This document shows, in pieces, positions 55,902 through 64,000 of a DNA stretch of 64,000 nucleotides (positions within the stretch are counted from its first letter, which is position 1; each line of letters opens with the position of its first letter). Made by a program: the position numbers and the translations under genes. Source of the DNA: Rugamonas fusca (GTDB lineage Bacteria > Pseudomonadota > Gammaproteobacteria > Burkholderiales > Burkholderiaceae_D); NCBI RefSeq assembly GCF_014042365.1, contig NZ_JACEZS010000015.1, positions 84,100 through 148,099 of the forward strand, in the 5' to 3' direction. The notes under the pieces were generated by a model that saw only the letters and a program-made list of their open reading frames with translations, ran no database searches and had not been told where the DNA came from.

Positions 55902-55972
55902 AGTTTTTTGCAGTAAAGGTGCATACGGTATAAACGGTATGCTGGTTTTTTAACGGATAAAAGGTACACCTG

Positions 55973-57175
55973 ATGACTTCCTATTTTTGCCCATGCCCGC
56001 GCGGCATGGAAGCGGCGCTGGCCGAAGAACTGGGCGAAATCGCCCAGCAAAGCCCCACCCTCAAGGTGCACAACCAGGTGCCCGGCGGCGTGCACTGCTC
56101 GGGCGACCTGTACGACGCCTACCGCATCAACCTGCACTCGCGCATCGCCTCGCGCGTGCTGATGCGCATGGCCGTGACGGGCTACCAGAACGAGAACGAC
56201 ATCTACGACCTGGTGCTGGCCCAGCCCTGGGAAGACTGGTTCACCTACGACCACACGATCCGGGTCGACGTCACGGCCGTCAAGTCGCCGCTGAAAAGCC
56301 TGGAATTCACCACGCTCAAGATCAAGGACGCCATCTGCGACCGCTTCCGCGACCAGTTCAACAAGCGTCCCTCGGTCAATACGCGCGAGCCGGACATGCG
56401 CATCGTCGGCTTCCTGGACGCGCGCCAGTTCATCATCTACCTCGATACCTCGGGCGAGGCGCTGTTCAAGCGCGGCTGGCGCGAGGAGACGGGCGACGCG
56501 CCGCTGCGCGAGAACCTGGCCGCCGGCCTGCTGCGCGTGTCGGGCTGGAAGCCGGGCGTGCCCCTGTTTGACCCCATGTGCGGCTCCGGCACCATCCTGT
56601 GCGAAGCGGCGCAGATGGTGCAGGGCATCCCGCCGGGCGCGCGCCGCCGTTTCGCGTTCGAGAAGTTCATCGGTTTCGATCCGGCCCCGTGGCAAGCCAT
56701 GAAGGCGGCCATCAAGCCCAATCCGCTGCCGGCCACGCCGACCATCTTCGGCAGCGACATTTCGGGCGACATGGTGGCCATGGCGCGCCACAACCTGCGC
56801 TGCGCCGGCATCCTGTTCGAGGTGCCGCTCAAGCAGATCGAGGCGCAGGAAGTGAAGGCGCCCACCGAGCAGCCGGGCATCCTGCTGACCAACCCGCCGT
56901 ACGGCGAGCGGATCGGCGTGCGCGGCGACAGCACGCTGGCCGAGGATGAACTGGCCGTCAGCTTCTATTCGGCGCTGGGCACCACGCTCAAGCAGCGCTT
57001 CGCCGGCTGGACCGTGTTCCTGTTCACGGCCGACCTCAAGCTGCCGCGCATGCTGCGCCTGAAAGAGGCCCGCAAGACGCCATTCTTCAACGGCGCGCTC
57101 GAATGCCGCTTGTTCCGCTTCGACATGGTGGCCGGCTACAACCGCCGCGAGGAAGCCAAGCCCAAGGCGGAGTGA
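55973..57175 (+). CDS. THUMP-domain RNA methyltransferase, RlmL N-terminal type
   Basis: A 400-residue S-adenosylmethionine methyltransferase. The N-terminal ferredoxin-like/THUMP domain (CPCPRGMEAALAEELGEI, DAICDRFRDQFNKRPSVNT) binds RNA. The catalytic domain shows PLFDPMCGSGTILCEAA, GSDISGDMVAMARHNL and the active-site LLTNPPYGERIG, typical of guanine-N2 methyltransferases. It corresponds to the N-terminal half of E. coli RlmL, which methylates 23S rRNA G2445; the second (RlmK) half is absent. Confidence 0.88.
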   Translation: MTSYFCPCPRGMEAALAEELGEIAQQSPTLKVHNQVPGGVHCSGDLYDAYRINLHSRIASRVLMRMAVTGYQNENDIYDLVLAQPWEDWFTYDHTIRVDVTAVKSPLKSLEFTTLKIKDAICDRFRDQFNKRPSVNTREPDMRIVGFLDARQFIIYLDTSGEALFKRGWREETGDAPLRENLAAGLLRVSGWKPGVPLFDPMCGSGTILCEAAQMVQGIPPGARRRFAFEKFIGFDPAPWQAMKAAIKPNPLPATPTIFGSDISGDMVAMARHNLRCAGILFEVPLKQIEAQEVKAPTEQPGILLTNPPYGERIGVRGDSTLAEDELAVSFYSALGTTLKQRFAGWTVFLFTADLKLPRMLRLKEARKTPFFNGALECRLFRFDMVAGYNRREEAKPKAE

Positions 57176-57178
57176 CCG

Positions 57179-57201
57179 TGGCGGGGGCCCCGGCCCCGCC
57201 A
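57179..57201 (+). terminator. GC-rich stem-loop after the methyltransferase gene
   Basis: TGGCGGGG (57179-57186) pairs with CCCCGCCA (57194-57201) around seven bases, directly after the stop codon. A weak, interrupted T-run follows, so it is a plausible terminator. Confidence 0.5.
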
Positions 57202-57751
57202 TTTCATTTGCGGCCAGTGCAATGCTGGTCGCCCATTTGTGCTGCAAACGCAACGATTTCGTGGCGGTGCCGCAACGCCGCCCATCCTGTTTCCGCAACG
57301 CCCGCTACGCCCGTGCATGGTTTTTTCGCGACACCGGGGCCGCTTCCTCCATCGCGCGCCAACCGCCTGTTTTTTTCCGCTTGTCCTTACCGTGACACTG
57401 CTGTTATAAGGGAAATGCTGTCATCCGTATCACATTACGGCGTGCCGCCATCGGCCGAACAGAGGGGAATTAGTATGGCTACTCTTGCATTATGGTTGAC
57501 GTCTCGCTATTAGCGGCGCATGCTACTACGCCAAACGGGTCGATTAATATTTACCGCAGGAAACCAGTGCGTTTAAACAGGAATTTTTATTGCCGATAAG
57601 TTATTTTTTGTGAACGATATGCTAAGATAACTTTCAGCAATATGGATGGCTGCCCCACGAGGGCGGTCGCAGGTGACGCAAACAGCAGAACAATAACCGT
57701 GGCGGCGTGGTACCCAGGAACGCTGCCCCCATTCGACATCCATTGGCGGCA
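57202..57751. other. Long intergenic region upstream of the HDOD-kinase operon
   Basis: About 550 bases without a convincing gene, becoming AT-rich between 57520 and 57640. It holds an inverted repeat AAGTTAT / ATAACTT (57598-57604, 57627-57633) and a 12-codon frame with a good ribosome binding site (57475-57513, MATLALWLTSRY). The promoter of the three-gene signalling operon should lie here. The short frame on the minus strand at 57587-57772 is not convincing. Confidence 0.45.
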
Positions 57752-59917
57752 ATGCTTGATACGATGCATCAATCAGACCAGGACATACGCAATCGCTTGC
57801 TGATCGCGCGTCTGCCGGCCATGCCGCAGATACTCATCAAGTTGATCGAGCACTTGCAGGCCGATGACGCCGGCATGCCGGAACTGGCCGCCCTGATCGC
57901 CAAAGATGCCGGCATGACGAGCAAGATCCTGACCGTCGCCAACAGCTCGGCCTACCACCGCAACACGCGCGCCGTGAACCTGGAGCAGTCGCTGGTGTCG
58001 CTGGGTACGGACATGATCAAGACGCTGGTGATCAGCGAATCCGTGTTCCAGACTTTTAACAGCTTCCCCCATTCCGGCAGCACCGACCTGCGCAGCTTCT
58101 GGAAAAACTCGCTGACGACGGCCGTGCTGGCGCGCGATATCGCGCGCCAGATGGACTATCCGCACGTGGAGGAAGCCTACCTGGCCGGCCTGCTGCACAA
58201 CGTCGGTCGTCTCGCTTTACTGGCCACGGCGCCCAAGGAATACGCCTACAACTTCATGGCGCGCGACGACGAGGACTTGTGTGTGGTGGAGCAGCGCACG
58301 CTGCAGATCACCCACTCGGAAGCGGGCGCCTGGCTGATCGAACGCTGGCACCTCGATTCCTTCCTGGCCGACAGCGTGCTGTATCACCATGAACCGATCG
58401 CCCGCCTCGAATCGGCCCATCCCCTGATCCGCATCGTGCGCCTGGCCCATTTGCTGGGCTGCCACGCGGACGAGAACGCGCAGGCGCTGGACGCCGCGGC
58501 CCAGTTGTGCGGCCTCGATGGCGGCGCGCTGGAGCAGGTGGCCAAGACGGCCGAGCGCCAGGTGGAAAAATCGGCCGCCCACCTGGGCATCGACCTGGCC
58601 GGCGCCGACGACATCGCCACCCCGCCGGCCTACGCGCCGCCGCCGCCGGTGGACCCGGTGCAGCAGCGCCTGTCCGAGGAAGTGCGCAACATCATGCTGG
58701 TGTCCGAGATGGGGCAGACCTTCGCCCGCCAGCACGGCGAGACGGGCTTGCTCGATTCGATGACGCGCTCGGCGCGCATCCTGTTCGATTTCGATACCAC
58801 CGTGGTCTTGCTGGAAAACCCCACCGGCCACGCGCTGGTGGGCATGGCCGGTGGCGAGCAGCAGCAGCGCCTGGCCGAGTTCTCCATCGCCCTGGGCAAA
58901 CCGGGCCTGGTGGCGCAGTCGGCCAACGAGCGCAAGCTGGCCTACCTGAGCCGCAACGACGCGGGCCTGAGCCTGGCCGAGGAACAGCTGTTCCGCATCC
59001 TCGGCACGGACAGCCTGGTATGCCTGCCGCTGGTGGCCAACCAGCGCTGCCTGGGCGTGATCATCGGTGGCGCGGCCAGCTGGCAGATGCCGCACTTGCA
59101 GAAGCGCGAGCGCTTCCTGCAATCGTTCGGCACCCAGGCCGCCGCCGCGCTGGAGACGGCCATCAGCGAGCGTGGCCACGCCAAGCGCCAGATCGCCCAC
59201 GTGGCCGAGGAATACCGCGAAGCGTCGCGCCGCGTGGTGCACGAGGTGAACAACCCGCTGTCCATCATCAAGAACTATTTGTCCGTGTTGGACAGCAAGC
59301 TGGCCCGGCGCGAGCCCGTGGTGGGCGAGATGTCCATCCTGAACGAAGAGATCGACCGCGTGGGCCAGTTGATCAACGGCCTGGCCGACCTGCAGCCGAC
59401 CGAGACGTCGCGCGTGACGGACGTGGCGCGCGTGGTGGACGACGTGCTGCGCCTGTTCCGCGCCACCGACTTCGTGCCCGCTTCCGTGCAGATCCTGGTG
59501 CGCATGCAGGAGCAGCCGGCCGAGATCGACGGCGACGCCGACATGCTCAAGCAGATTCTCGTCAACCTGGTCAAGAACGCCGTCGAGGCGCTGCCCAACG
59601 GCGGCAAGATCGAGATCGCCAACCGCGGCTACGTGAACCGCGAGCGCCGGCTGTACCTGGAGCTGGTGGTGTCCGACAGCGGCCCTGGCCTGTCGCAGGA
59701 AGTGCTGGCCAACCTGTTCTCCGTGGTCCGCAGCAGCAAGGACGGCGCCCATCATGGCCTGGGCCTGTCCATCGTGCACGGCCTGGTCAAGAAGATGCAG
59801 GGTCAGATCACCTGCCGCTCGGGCAACACGGGCACCGCATTTGAAATTCTGCTGCCCGCCCGTGGCAGCACCAGCCAAGTCGCCGGCGTGAACACGCGGG
59901 CGATGGATTCCGTTTAA
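57752..59917 (+). CDS. HDOD-GAF-histidine kinase protein
   Basis: A 721-residue cytoplasmic protein. The HDOD domain (residues about 10-205: LIARLPAMPQILIKLIEH, DAGMTSKILTVANSSAYHRN, YLAGLLHNVGRLALLATA) is followed by a GAF domain (300-460) and a kinase core with box RRVVHEVNNPLSIIKNYLSV, LVNLVKNAVEALPNGGK and HHGLGLSIVHGLVK. HDOD proteins often link cyclic-di-GMP or stress signals to output. ATG 57752 or 57764 is the likely start; the frame is open from 57707. The response-regulator gene begins 4 bases after its stop, so it is probably its partner. Confidence 0.85.
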   Translation: MLDTMHQSDQDIRNRLLIARLPAMPQILIKLIEHLQADDAGMPELAALIAKDAGMTSKILTVANSSAYHRNTRAVNLEQSLVSLGTDMIKTLVISESVFQTFNSFPHSGSTDLRSFWKNSLTTAVLARDIARQMDYPHVEEAYLAGLLHNVGRLALLATAPKEYAYNFMARDDEDLCVVEQRTLQITHSEAGAWLIERWHLDSFLADSVLYHHEPIARLESAHPLIRIVRLAHLLGCHADENAQALDAAAQLCGLDGGALEQVAKTAERQVEKSAAHLGIDLAGADDIATPPAYAPPPPVDPVQQRLSEEVRNIMLVSEMGQTFARQHGETGLLDSMTRSARILFDFDTTVVLLENPTGHALVGMAGGEQQQRLAEFSIALGKPGLVAQSANERKLAYLSRNDAGLSLAEEQLFRILGTDSLVCLPLVANQRCLGVIIGGAASWQMPHLQKRERFLQSFGTQAAAALETAISERGHAKRQIAHVAEEYREASRRVVHEVNNPLSIIKNYLSVLDSKLARREPVVGEMSILNEEIDRVGQLINGLADLQPTETSRVTDVARVVDDVLRLFRATDFVPASVQILVRMQEQPAEIDGDADMLKQILVNLVKNAVEALPNGGKIEIANRGYVNRERRLYLELVVSDSGPGLSQEVLANLFSVVRSSKDGAHHGLGLSIVHGLVKKMQGQITCRSGNTGTAFEILLPARGSTSQVAGVNTRAMDSV

Positions 59918-59921
59918 GGCC

Positions 59922-62192
59922 ATGATGAACCTGCCCCCAGACAGCGTCGCCGCTGCCATCGATCCCAACCCGGCCACGGCCCAGATGGCCGTGGCCCTGG
60001 CCGGCGACAACTGGCCCCGTTTGCTGCTGGTCGACGATGAACCGCGTTTGCTGTCGTCGCTGTACGAATTGCTGCGCGACCGCGACTACCACCTGGTCAC
60101 GGCCACCTGCGGCAGCGAGGCGCTGGCCCAGCTCAACAAGCTCAAGTTCGACCTGGTGCTGCTCGATCTGCGCCTGCCCGACATGAGCGGCCATGAGATC
60201 ATGGACTTCATCAACGCCAAGGACATCGCGGCGGACGTGATCGTGATGAGCGGCGACGTGGGCATCGAGGCCGCCATCGGCGCGTTGAAGCGGGGCGCCT
60301 ACGATTACCTGCGCAAGCCCTACAGCCGCGAGGAATTGCTCAAGACGGTGGAGAACGCGCTGGCCCAGCGCAAGCTGGCCCAGGACAATGCGCGCATCGC
60401 CTCCAAGCTGGAAAACTCGGAGAAGATGTACCGCTACCTGGTCGACAGCTCGCCCGACATCATCTACACCCTGAACCACGAGGGCAAGTTCACCTTCGTC
60501 AACGACCGCGCCCAGCAGCTGCTGGGGTTCACGCGCGAAGAACTGATCGGCAAGCACTACTCCATCCTCGTGCACGACGAGGACCAGGAACGGGCGCGCT
60601 ATGTGTTCAACGAGCGCCGCGTGGACGAGCGGGCCTCGCGCAACGTGGAGCTGCGCCTCAAGTGCAACACGGGCAATGGCGTCGAGCGCACCTTCAACAA
60701 CACCCTGATGACAATCTCGCTCAACGCGATCGGCATGCACGTGCCCGACCAGGACATCAAGCAGCGCGAATTCTTCGGCACCTACGGCGTGGCGCGCGAC
60801 ATCACGGACCGCAAGCGCGCCGAGGAAGTGATCTCCTACCAGGCCTACCATGACATCCTGACCGACCTGCCCAACCGCATGCTGTTCAAGGACCGCCTGG
60901 GCCTGGCCGTGATCCAGGCCAAGCGCAAGCTGACGGAACTGGCCGTGATGTTCGTCGACCTGGACCGCTTCAAGCTGGTCAACGACACGCTGGGCCACGT
61001 CAAGGGCGACGAGTTGCTGCAGCTGGTGGCGCTGCGCCTGAAGGATTGTTTGCGCCGCGGCGACACGCTGGCGCGCCAGGGCGGCGACGAATTCACCATC
61101 GTGCTGCCCGAGCTGCGCGACCGCCAGGATGCCAAGGCCATCGCCGACAAGTTCCTCGAATGCCTGCACAAGCCGTTCGACCTCGATGGCCATGAAGTGC
61201 ACATCTCGGCCTCGATCGGCATCGCCATCTATCCGAGCGATGGCGAGACCATCGACGAACTGCTGCGCCATGCGGACATCGCCATGTACCAGGTCAAGGC
61301 GCTGGGCAAGAATGGCCACAGCTTCTACCACAACTCGATGCTCGACGTGTCGCACCAGAAGATCGCGCTCGAACAGAGCCTGCGCAAGGCGCTCGAGCAG
61401 AACGAGCTGGAAATGTACTACCAGCCGCAGGTGGACGTGGCCACGGGCCGCATCATCGGCGCCGAAGGGCTGATGCGCTGGAACCACCCGCAGCGCGGCC
61501 TGCTATCGGCCGGCGAATTCCTGCCGTTCGCCGAGGACAATGGCCTGATGCTGCCGATCTCGGACTGGATGCTGGGCGCGCTGTGCCGCGATCTCCTGCT
61601 GTGGAACGCGGCCGGCGGCGACGCCATCCGCCTGTCGCTGAACCTGTCGCCGCAATACCTGGACCGGGGCGACTTCTTCGAGAAGATGCGCGGCGCGCTG
61701 ACCCGCTACGGCATTTCGCCGGCCCAGATCGAAGTGGAGATCACGGAGAACATCTGCATCCGCAATCCCCAGTACGCGATCGAACAGTTGAACAAGCTGT
61801 GCCAGCTGGGCGTATCGGTGGCCATCGACGATTTCGGCACCGGCTACTCGTCGCTGTCCTACCTGCACCGCTTCCCCATCCACACCATCAAGATCGACCA
61901 ATCGTTCGTCAAGGAGATCCACGACGAGCAGGGCCACTATCCCGTGATCCTGGCCATCATCTCGATCGCGCGCGGGCTGGGCCTGCACCTGGTGGCGGAA
62001 GGCGTGGAGACGGACGTGCAGGCGCGCTACCTGGAAGCGAACGGCTGTACCACCATGCAGGGCTATCTGTACCACCGGCCGATCTCGCTGTCGCACTTCA
62101 TCCACGTGCTGCAGGAGCAGAACCGCATGAGCGCGCCGGCCAGCGCCGCGCCCGTGATGCAGGCGCCGTCCATGATCGCCATCCAGGCCTGA
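59922..62192 (+). CDS. Receiver-PAS-GGDEF-EAL response regulator
   Basis: A 756-residue cyclic-di-GMP enzyme. The receiver (30-150) is complete (LLLVDDEPRLL, LVLLDLRLPDMSGHE, VMSGD, LRKPY). A PAS domain (165-300: YLVDSSPDIIYTLNHEGKF) leads to GGDEF (315-475; RQGGDEFT with an RRGD inhibitory site five residues before) and EAL (490-735). The EAL signature reads EGLMRW instead of EALxRW; other catalytic motifs are present (NLSPQYL, EVEITEN, DDFGTGYSSLSYL, KIDQSF, AEGVET). The upstream kinase probably phosphorylates its receiver. Confidence 0.9.
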   Translation: MMNLPPDSVAAAIDPNPATAQMAVALAGDNWPRLLLVDDEPRLLSSLYELLRDRDYHLVTATCGSEALAQLNKLKFDLVLLDLRLPDMSGHEIMDFINAKDIAADVIVMSGDVGIEAAIGALKRGAYDYLRKPYSREELLKTVENALAQRKLAQDNARIASKLENSEKMYRYLVDSSPDIIYTLNHEGKFTFVNDRAQQLLGFTREELIGKHYSILVHDEDQERARYVFNERRVDERASRNVELRLKCNTGNGVERTFNNTLMTISLNAIGMHVPDQDIKQREFFGTYGVARDITDRKRAEEVISYQAYHDILTDLPNRMLFKDRLGLAVIQAKRKLTELAVMFVDLDRFKLVNDTLGHVKGDELLQLVALRLKDCLRRGDTLARQGGDEFTIVLPELRDRQDAKAIADKFLECLHKPFDLDGHEVHISASIGIAIYPSDGETIDELLRHADIAMYQVKALGKNGHSFYHNSMLDVSHQKIALEQSLRKALEQNELEMYYQPQVDVATGRIIGAEGLMRWNHPQRGLLSAGEFLPFAEDNGLMLPISDWMLGALCRDLLLWNAAGGDAIRLSLNLSPQYLDRGDFFEKMRGALTRYGISPAQIEVEITENICIRNPQYAIEQLNKLCQLGVSVAIDDFGTGYSSLSYLHRFPIHTIKIDQSFVKEIHDEQGHYPVILAIISIARGLGLHLVAEGVETDVQARYLEANGCTTMQGYLYHRPISLSHFIHVLQEQNRMSAPASAAPVMQAPSMIAIQA

Positions 62193-62198
62193 TCGCCG

Positions 62199-63794
62199 AT
62201 GCAGAAATACCACCCGACCGAGGCCGACGCTTCAGCCGGCAGCACCTACACCGCGGAATACCTGCGCGTGCGCGGGCTGGCCGAGCGCGGCGTGGCCAAC
62301 GCCCAGCACAGCCTGGGCTTCATGTACTTCAATGGCCAGGGCGTGGAGCAAAGCTATGAGCTGGCCGTGGCCTGGTATCGCCAGGCCGCCAACGCGGGCC
62401 TGGAACACGCGCAATACAACCTGGGCGTGATGTACCAGAAGGGGCAGGGCGTGGAGCAGGATTACCTGGAAGCGGCGCGCTGGTACCAGCTGGCGGCCGA
62501 GCAGGGTTACGCGGCGGCCCAGTACAACCTGGGCTGGCTGTACGCCAAGGGCCAGGGCATCGAACAGGACAGCGCCAAGGCCATGCACTGGTTCAGCAAG
62601 GCGGCCGAGCAGGGCGACGCGGGCGCCCAGAACAACCTGGGCATGATGTACGACACGGGCAAGGGCGTGCCGCAGGACTTCCGCCAGGCCATCCAGTGGT
62701 ATCGCAAGGCGGCCGAGCAGGGCTATGCGCGTGCCCAGTTCAACCTCGGCCTGCGCTACGACAACGGCCAGGGCGTGCCCAAGGACGCGGGCCAGGCCAT
62801 GTCGTGGTTCCGCAAGGCGGCCGACCAGGGCTATGCGCCGGCCCAGTTCAACCTGGCGCTGCGCTACGACAAGGGCGACGGCGTGGCCCAGGACAGCCAG
62901 CAAGCCATCCGCTGGTACCGCCGCGCGGCCGAGCAGGAGCACGCCAGCTCCCAGTTCAACCTGGGCCTGATCTACGACAATGGCCAGGGCGTGCCGCGCG
63001 ACGAACAGAAGGCGATGGACTGGTACCGCAAGGCGGCCGAGCAGGGCCACGCGGCGGCCCAGAACAACCTGGGCCTGCGCTACGACCATGGCCAGGGCGT
63101 GGACCAGGATTACGAGCAAGCCCACTTCTGGTATCGCAAGGCGGCCGAGCAGGGCTTCCCCGCCGCCCAGTACCACCTGGCCATGCTGTACGACTGCGGC
63201 CACGGCGTGCCGCAGGATGCGCAGGAAGCTGTGTTCTGGTACCGCAAGGCGGCCGACCAGGGCCATCTGCGGGCCCAGTTCGACCTCGGCCTGCGCTACG
63301 AGAACGGGCAGGGCGTGCCGCAGGACTTGCGCAAGGCGCTGGCCTGGTACCGGCGCGCGGCCGAGCAGGATTACGCGGCCGCCCAGTACATGCTGGGCCG
63401 GCTGCACGACAGCGATGACGGCCCCGCGCCCGACTGCGTGCAGGCCGGCGACTGGTACCGCAAGGCGGCCGAGCAGGGCCACACGCTGGCCCAGTTCACG
63501 CTGGCGCTGCGCTACGACACGGGCCATGGCCTGGCGCGTGACTACGCCCAGGCCCAGCACTGGTATCTGCAGGCGGCCTGCCAGGGCCATGCGCGGGCCC
63601 AGCTCAACCTGGGCCTGATGCTGCTGGCCGGCCAGGGCGCGCCCGCCGACGCGGGCCAGGCCTGGATCTGGCTGACCATGGCGGAGCGGGCCGGCGCCCC
63701 GGCCGCCGCCAAATACCGGCAACTGGCCGCCGGCCGGCTCGATCCGGCCGGCCTGGCCCAGGCCCGCGAACAGCTGGAATTGTTGCCCGGCTGA
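62199..63794 (+). CDS. Sel1-repeat (SLR) protein
   Basis: A 531-residue protein made of about 13 tandem 36-residue Sel1-like repeats, with units such as AQYNLGVMYQKGQGVEQDY and AARWYQLAAEQGYAA repeated with small changes. The repeats stack into a solenoid used as a protein scaffold. There is no signal peptide, so it should be cytoplasmic. The gene starts 6 bases after the receiver-GGDEF-EAL gene and is the last of the three-gene operon, suggesting it serves as the adaptor for that pathway. DNA repeats make the locus prone to changes in repeat number. Confidence 0.88.
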   Translation: MQKYHPTEADASAGSTYTAEYLRVRGLAERGVANAQHSLGFMYFNGQGVEQSYELAVAWYRQAANAGLEHAQYNLGVMYQKGQGVEQDYLEAARWYQLAAEQGYAAAQYNLGWLYAKGQGIEQDSAKAMHWFSKAAEQGDAGAQNNLGMMYDTGKGVPQDFRQAIQWYRKAAEQGYARAQFNLGLRYDNGQGVPKDAGQAMSWFRKAADQGYAPAQFNLALRYDKGDGVAQDSQQAIRWYRRAAEQEHASSQFNLGLIYDNGQGVPRDEQKAMDWYRKAAEQGHAAAQNNLGLRYDHGQGVDQDYEQAHFWYRKAAEQGFPAAQYHLAMLYDCGHGVPQDAQEAVFWYRKAADQGHLRAQFDLGLRYENGQGVPQDLRKALAWYRRAAEQDYAAAQYMLGRLHDSDDGPAPDCVQAGDWYRKAAEQGHTLAQFTLALRYDTGHGLARDYAQAQHWYLQAACQGHARAQLNLGLMLLAGQGAPADAGQAWIWLTMAERAGAPAAAKYRQLAAGRLDPAGLAQAREQLELLPG

Positions 63795-63811
63795 CTACTA
63801 AAAAGCGGGGT

Positions 63812-63852
63812 CAGGTCCGGCATCGTGCCAATTTGGCAGATTGCCGGACCTG
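63812..63852. repeat. Nested palindrome between the Sel1 gene and the terminal transposase fragment
   Basis: CAGGTCCGGCA (63812-63822) and TGCCGGACCTG (63842-63852) are exact reverse complements. Within their gap lies a second palindrome, TGCCAATTTGGCA (63826-63838). The preceding GCGGGGTCAGGTCC resembles dispersed repeats of this bacterial group. It may mark the end of the adjacent insertion sequence, act as a terminator, or be a REP-like element. Confidence 0.6.
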
Positions 63853-63870
63853 AACATCCCGCCCGGATTT

Positions 63871-64000
63871 TCAAATGCTTTTTGGTTCGAAGCCAGGTAA
63901 GCGATACTCGCGTTGACCGTGCAGCATGGACCACAGTACTCGGCATAGCTGCCGTCCCAAGGCGCGTACAGCCTGGTTGTGGGCTTTGCCTTCGCTACGT
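63871..64000 (-). CDS. Probable IS110-type transposase, C-terminal fragment (runs off right edge)
   Basis: On the minus strand an open frame enters from the window edge and stops at 63871. The last 42 residues read RSEGKAHNQAVRALGRQL and CRVLWSMLHGQREYR. The GKxHNxAVRAL helix is typical of the end of IS110/IS116/IS902 transposases. Too little is visible to name the family with certainty or to say whether the gene is whole. Confidence 0.5.
   Translation of the reverse strand, partial: RSEGKAHNQAVRALGRQLCRVLWSMLHGQREYRLPGFEPKSI

Noticed and set aside
62199..63794. The repeated DNA as a CRISPR array or satellite
   Set aside because: Repeat period is 108 bases, in frame, and codes the 36-residue Sel1 unit.

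Overview
The window is about 64 kb of GC-rich chromosomal DNA with the gene content and order of a betaproteobacterium of the family Oxalobacteraceae (Massilia / Duganella / Janthinobacterium type). Evidence is the three-gene pntAA-pntAB-pntB transhydrogenase, lptD-surA-pdxA-rsmA, bamE-dapB divergent from fur, leuS-lptE-holA-proA, an amgK-murU cell-wall recycling pair, a PEP-CTERM protein, and many two-component and cyclic-di-GMP proteins. No rRNA, tRNA, CRISPR array or replication origin was seen.

Layout. 1-1245: accessory left edge with a truncated zinc-ribbon protein kinase and a BrnT/BrnA toxin-antitoxin pair that looks frameshifted by one base. 1262-9972: housekeeping genes (glutamate-synthase-like FMN protein, GST, Xni-type exonuclease, an atypical receiver, mnmA-nudJ, pnt operon). 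10051-12652: small accessory patch with a ribbon-helix-helix/RelE pair, two small unknown proteins, an IS4/Tn5-type transposase remnant, an AT-rich stretch and a PEP-CTERM protein. 12740-18402: a signalling block on the minus strand (histidine kinase, small helical protein, KaiC-like double ATPase, collagen-like lipoprotein, GGDEF-EAL protein). 18696-28778: quinone hydroxylase, pepP, murU and amgK read leftward; lptD, surA, pdxA and rsmA read rightward.

28902-36463 is a compact sensory operon: a membrane sensor with one heme-type CXXCH motif and a GAF domain but no kinase core, a large hybrid kinase with a similar HAMP-GAF module, CheR without CheB, and a receiver-histidine kinase. It is followed by a complete IS1595-family element inserted at the edge of the terminator of two related lipoprotein genes. 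39153-49647 holds a phosphoesterase, HAD hydrolase, hrcA, fur, bamE, dapB, an ExbB/ExbD pair, an orphan barstar, a ParD-like/methionine aminopeptidase pair, a LysR regulator, a quinone oxidoreductase and a glyoxalase-fold protein.

49786-57175 is a housekeeping run (leuS, lptE, holA, proA, hemJ-like, RlmL-like methyltransferase); leuS carries an internal AT-richer patch that looks foreign. 57752-63794 is a tight three-gene operon: HDOD-GAF-histidine kinase, receiver-PAS-GGDEF-EAL regulator, and a Sel1-repeat protein. The window ends in a nested palindrome and the 3' end of a probable IS110-type transposase. The most unusual items are the split heme-sensor/hybrid-kinase operon, the foreign patch inside leuS, the KaiC-type module without KaiA/KaiB, and the ParD-like/aminopeptidase pair with its own palindrome.
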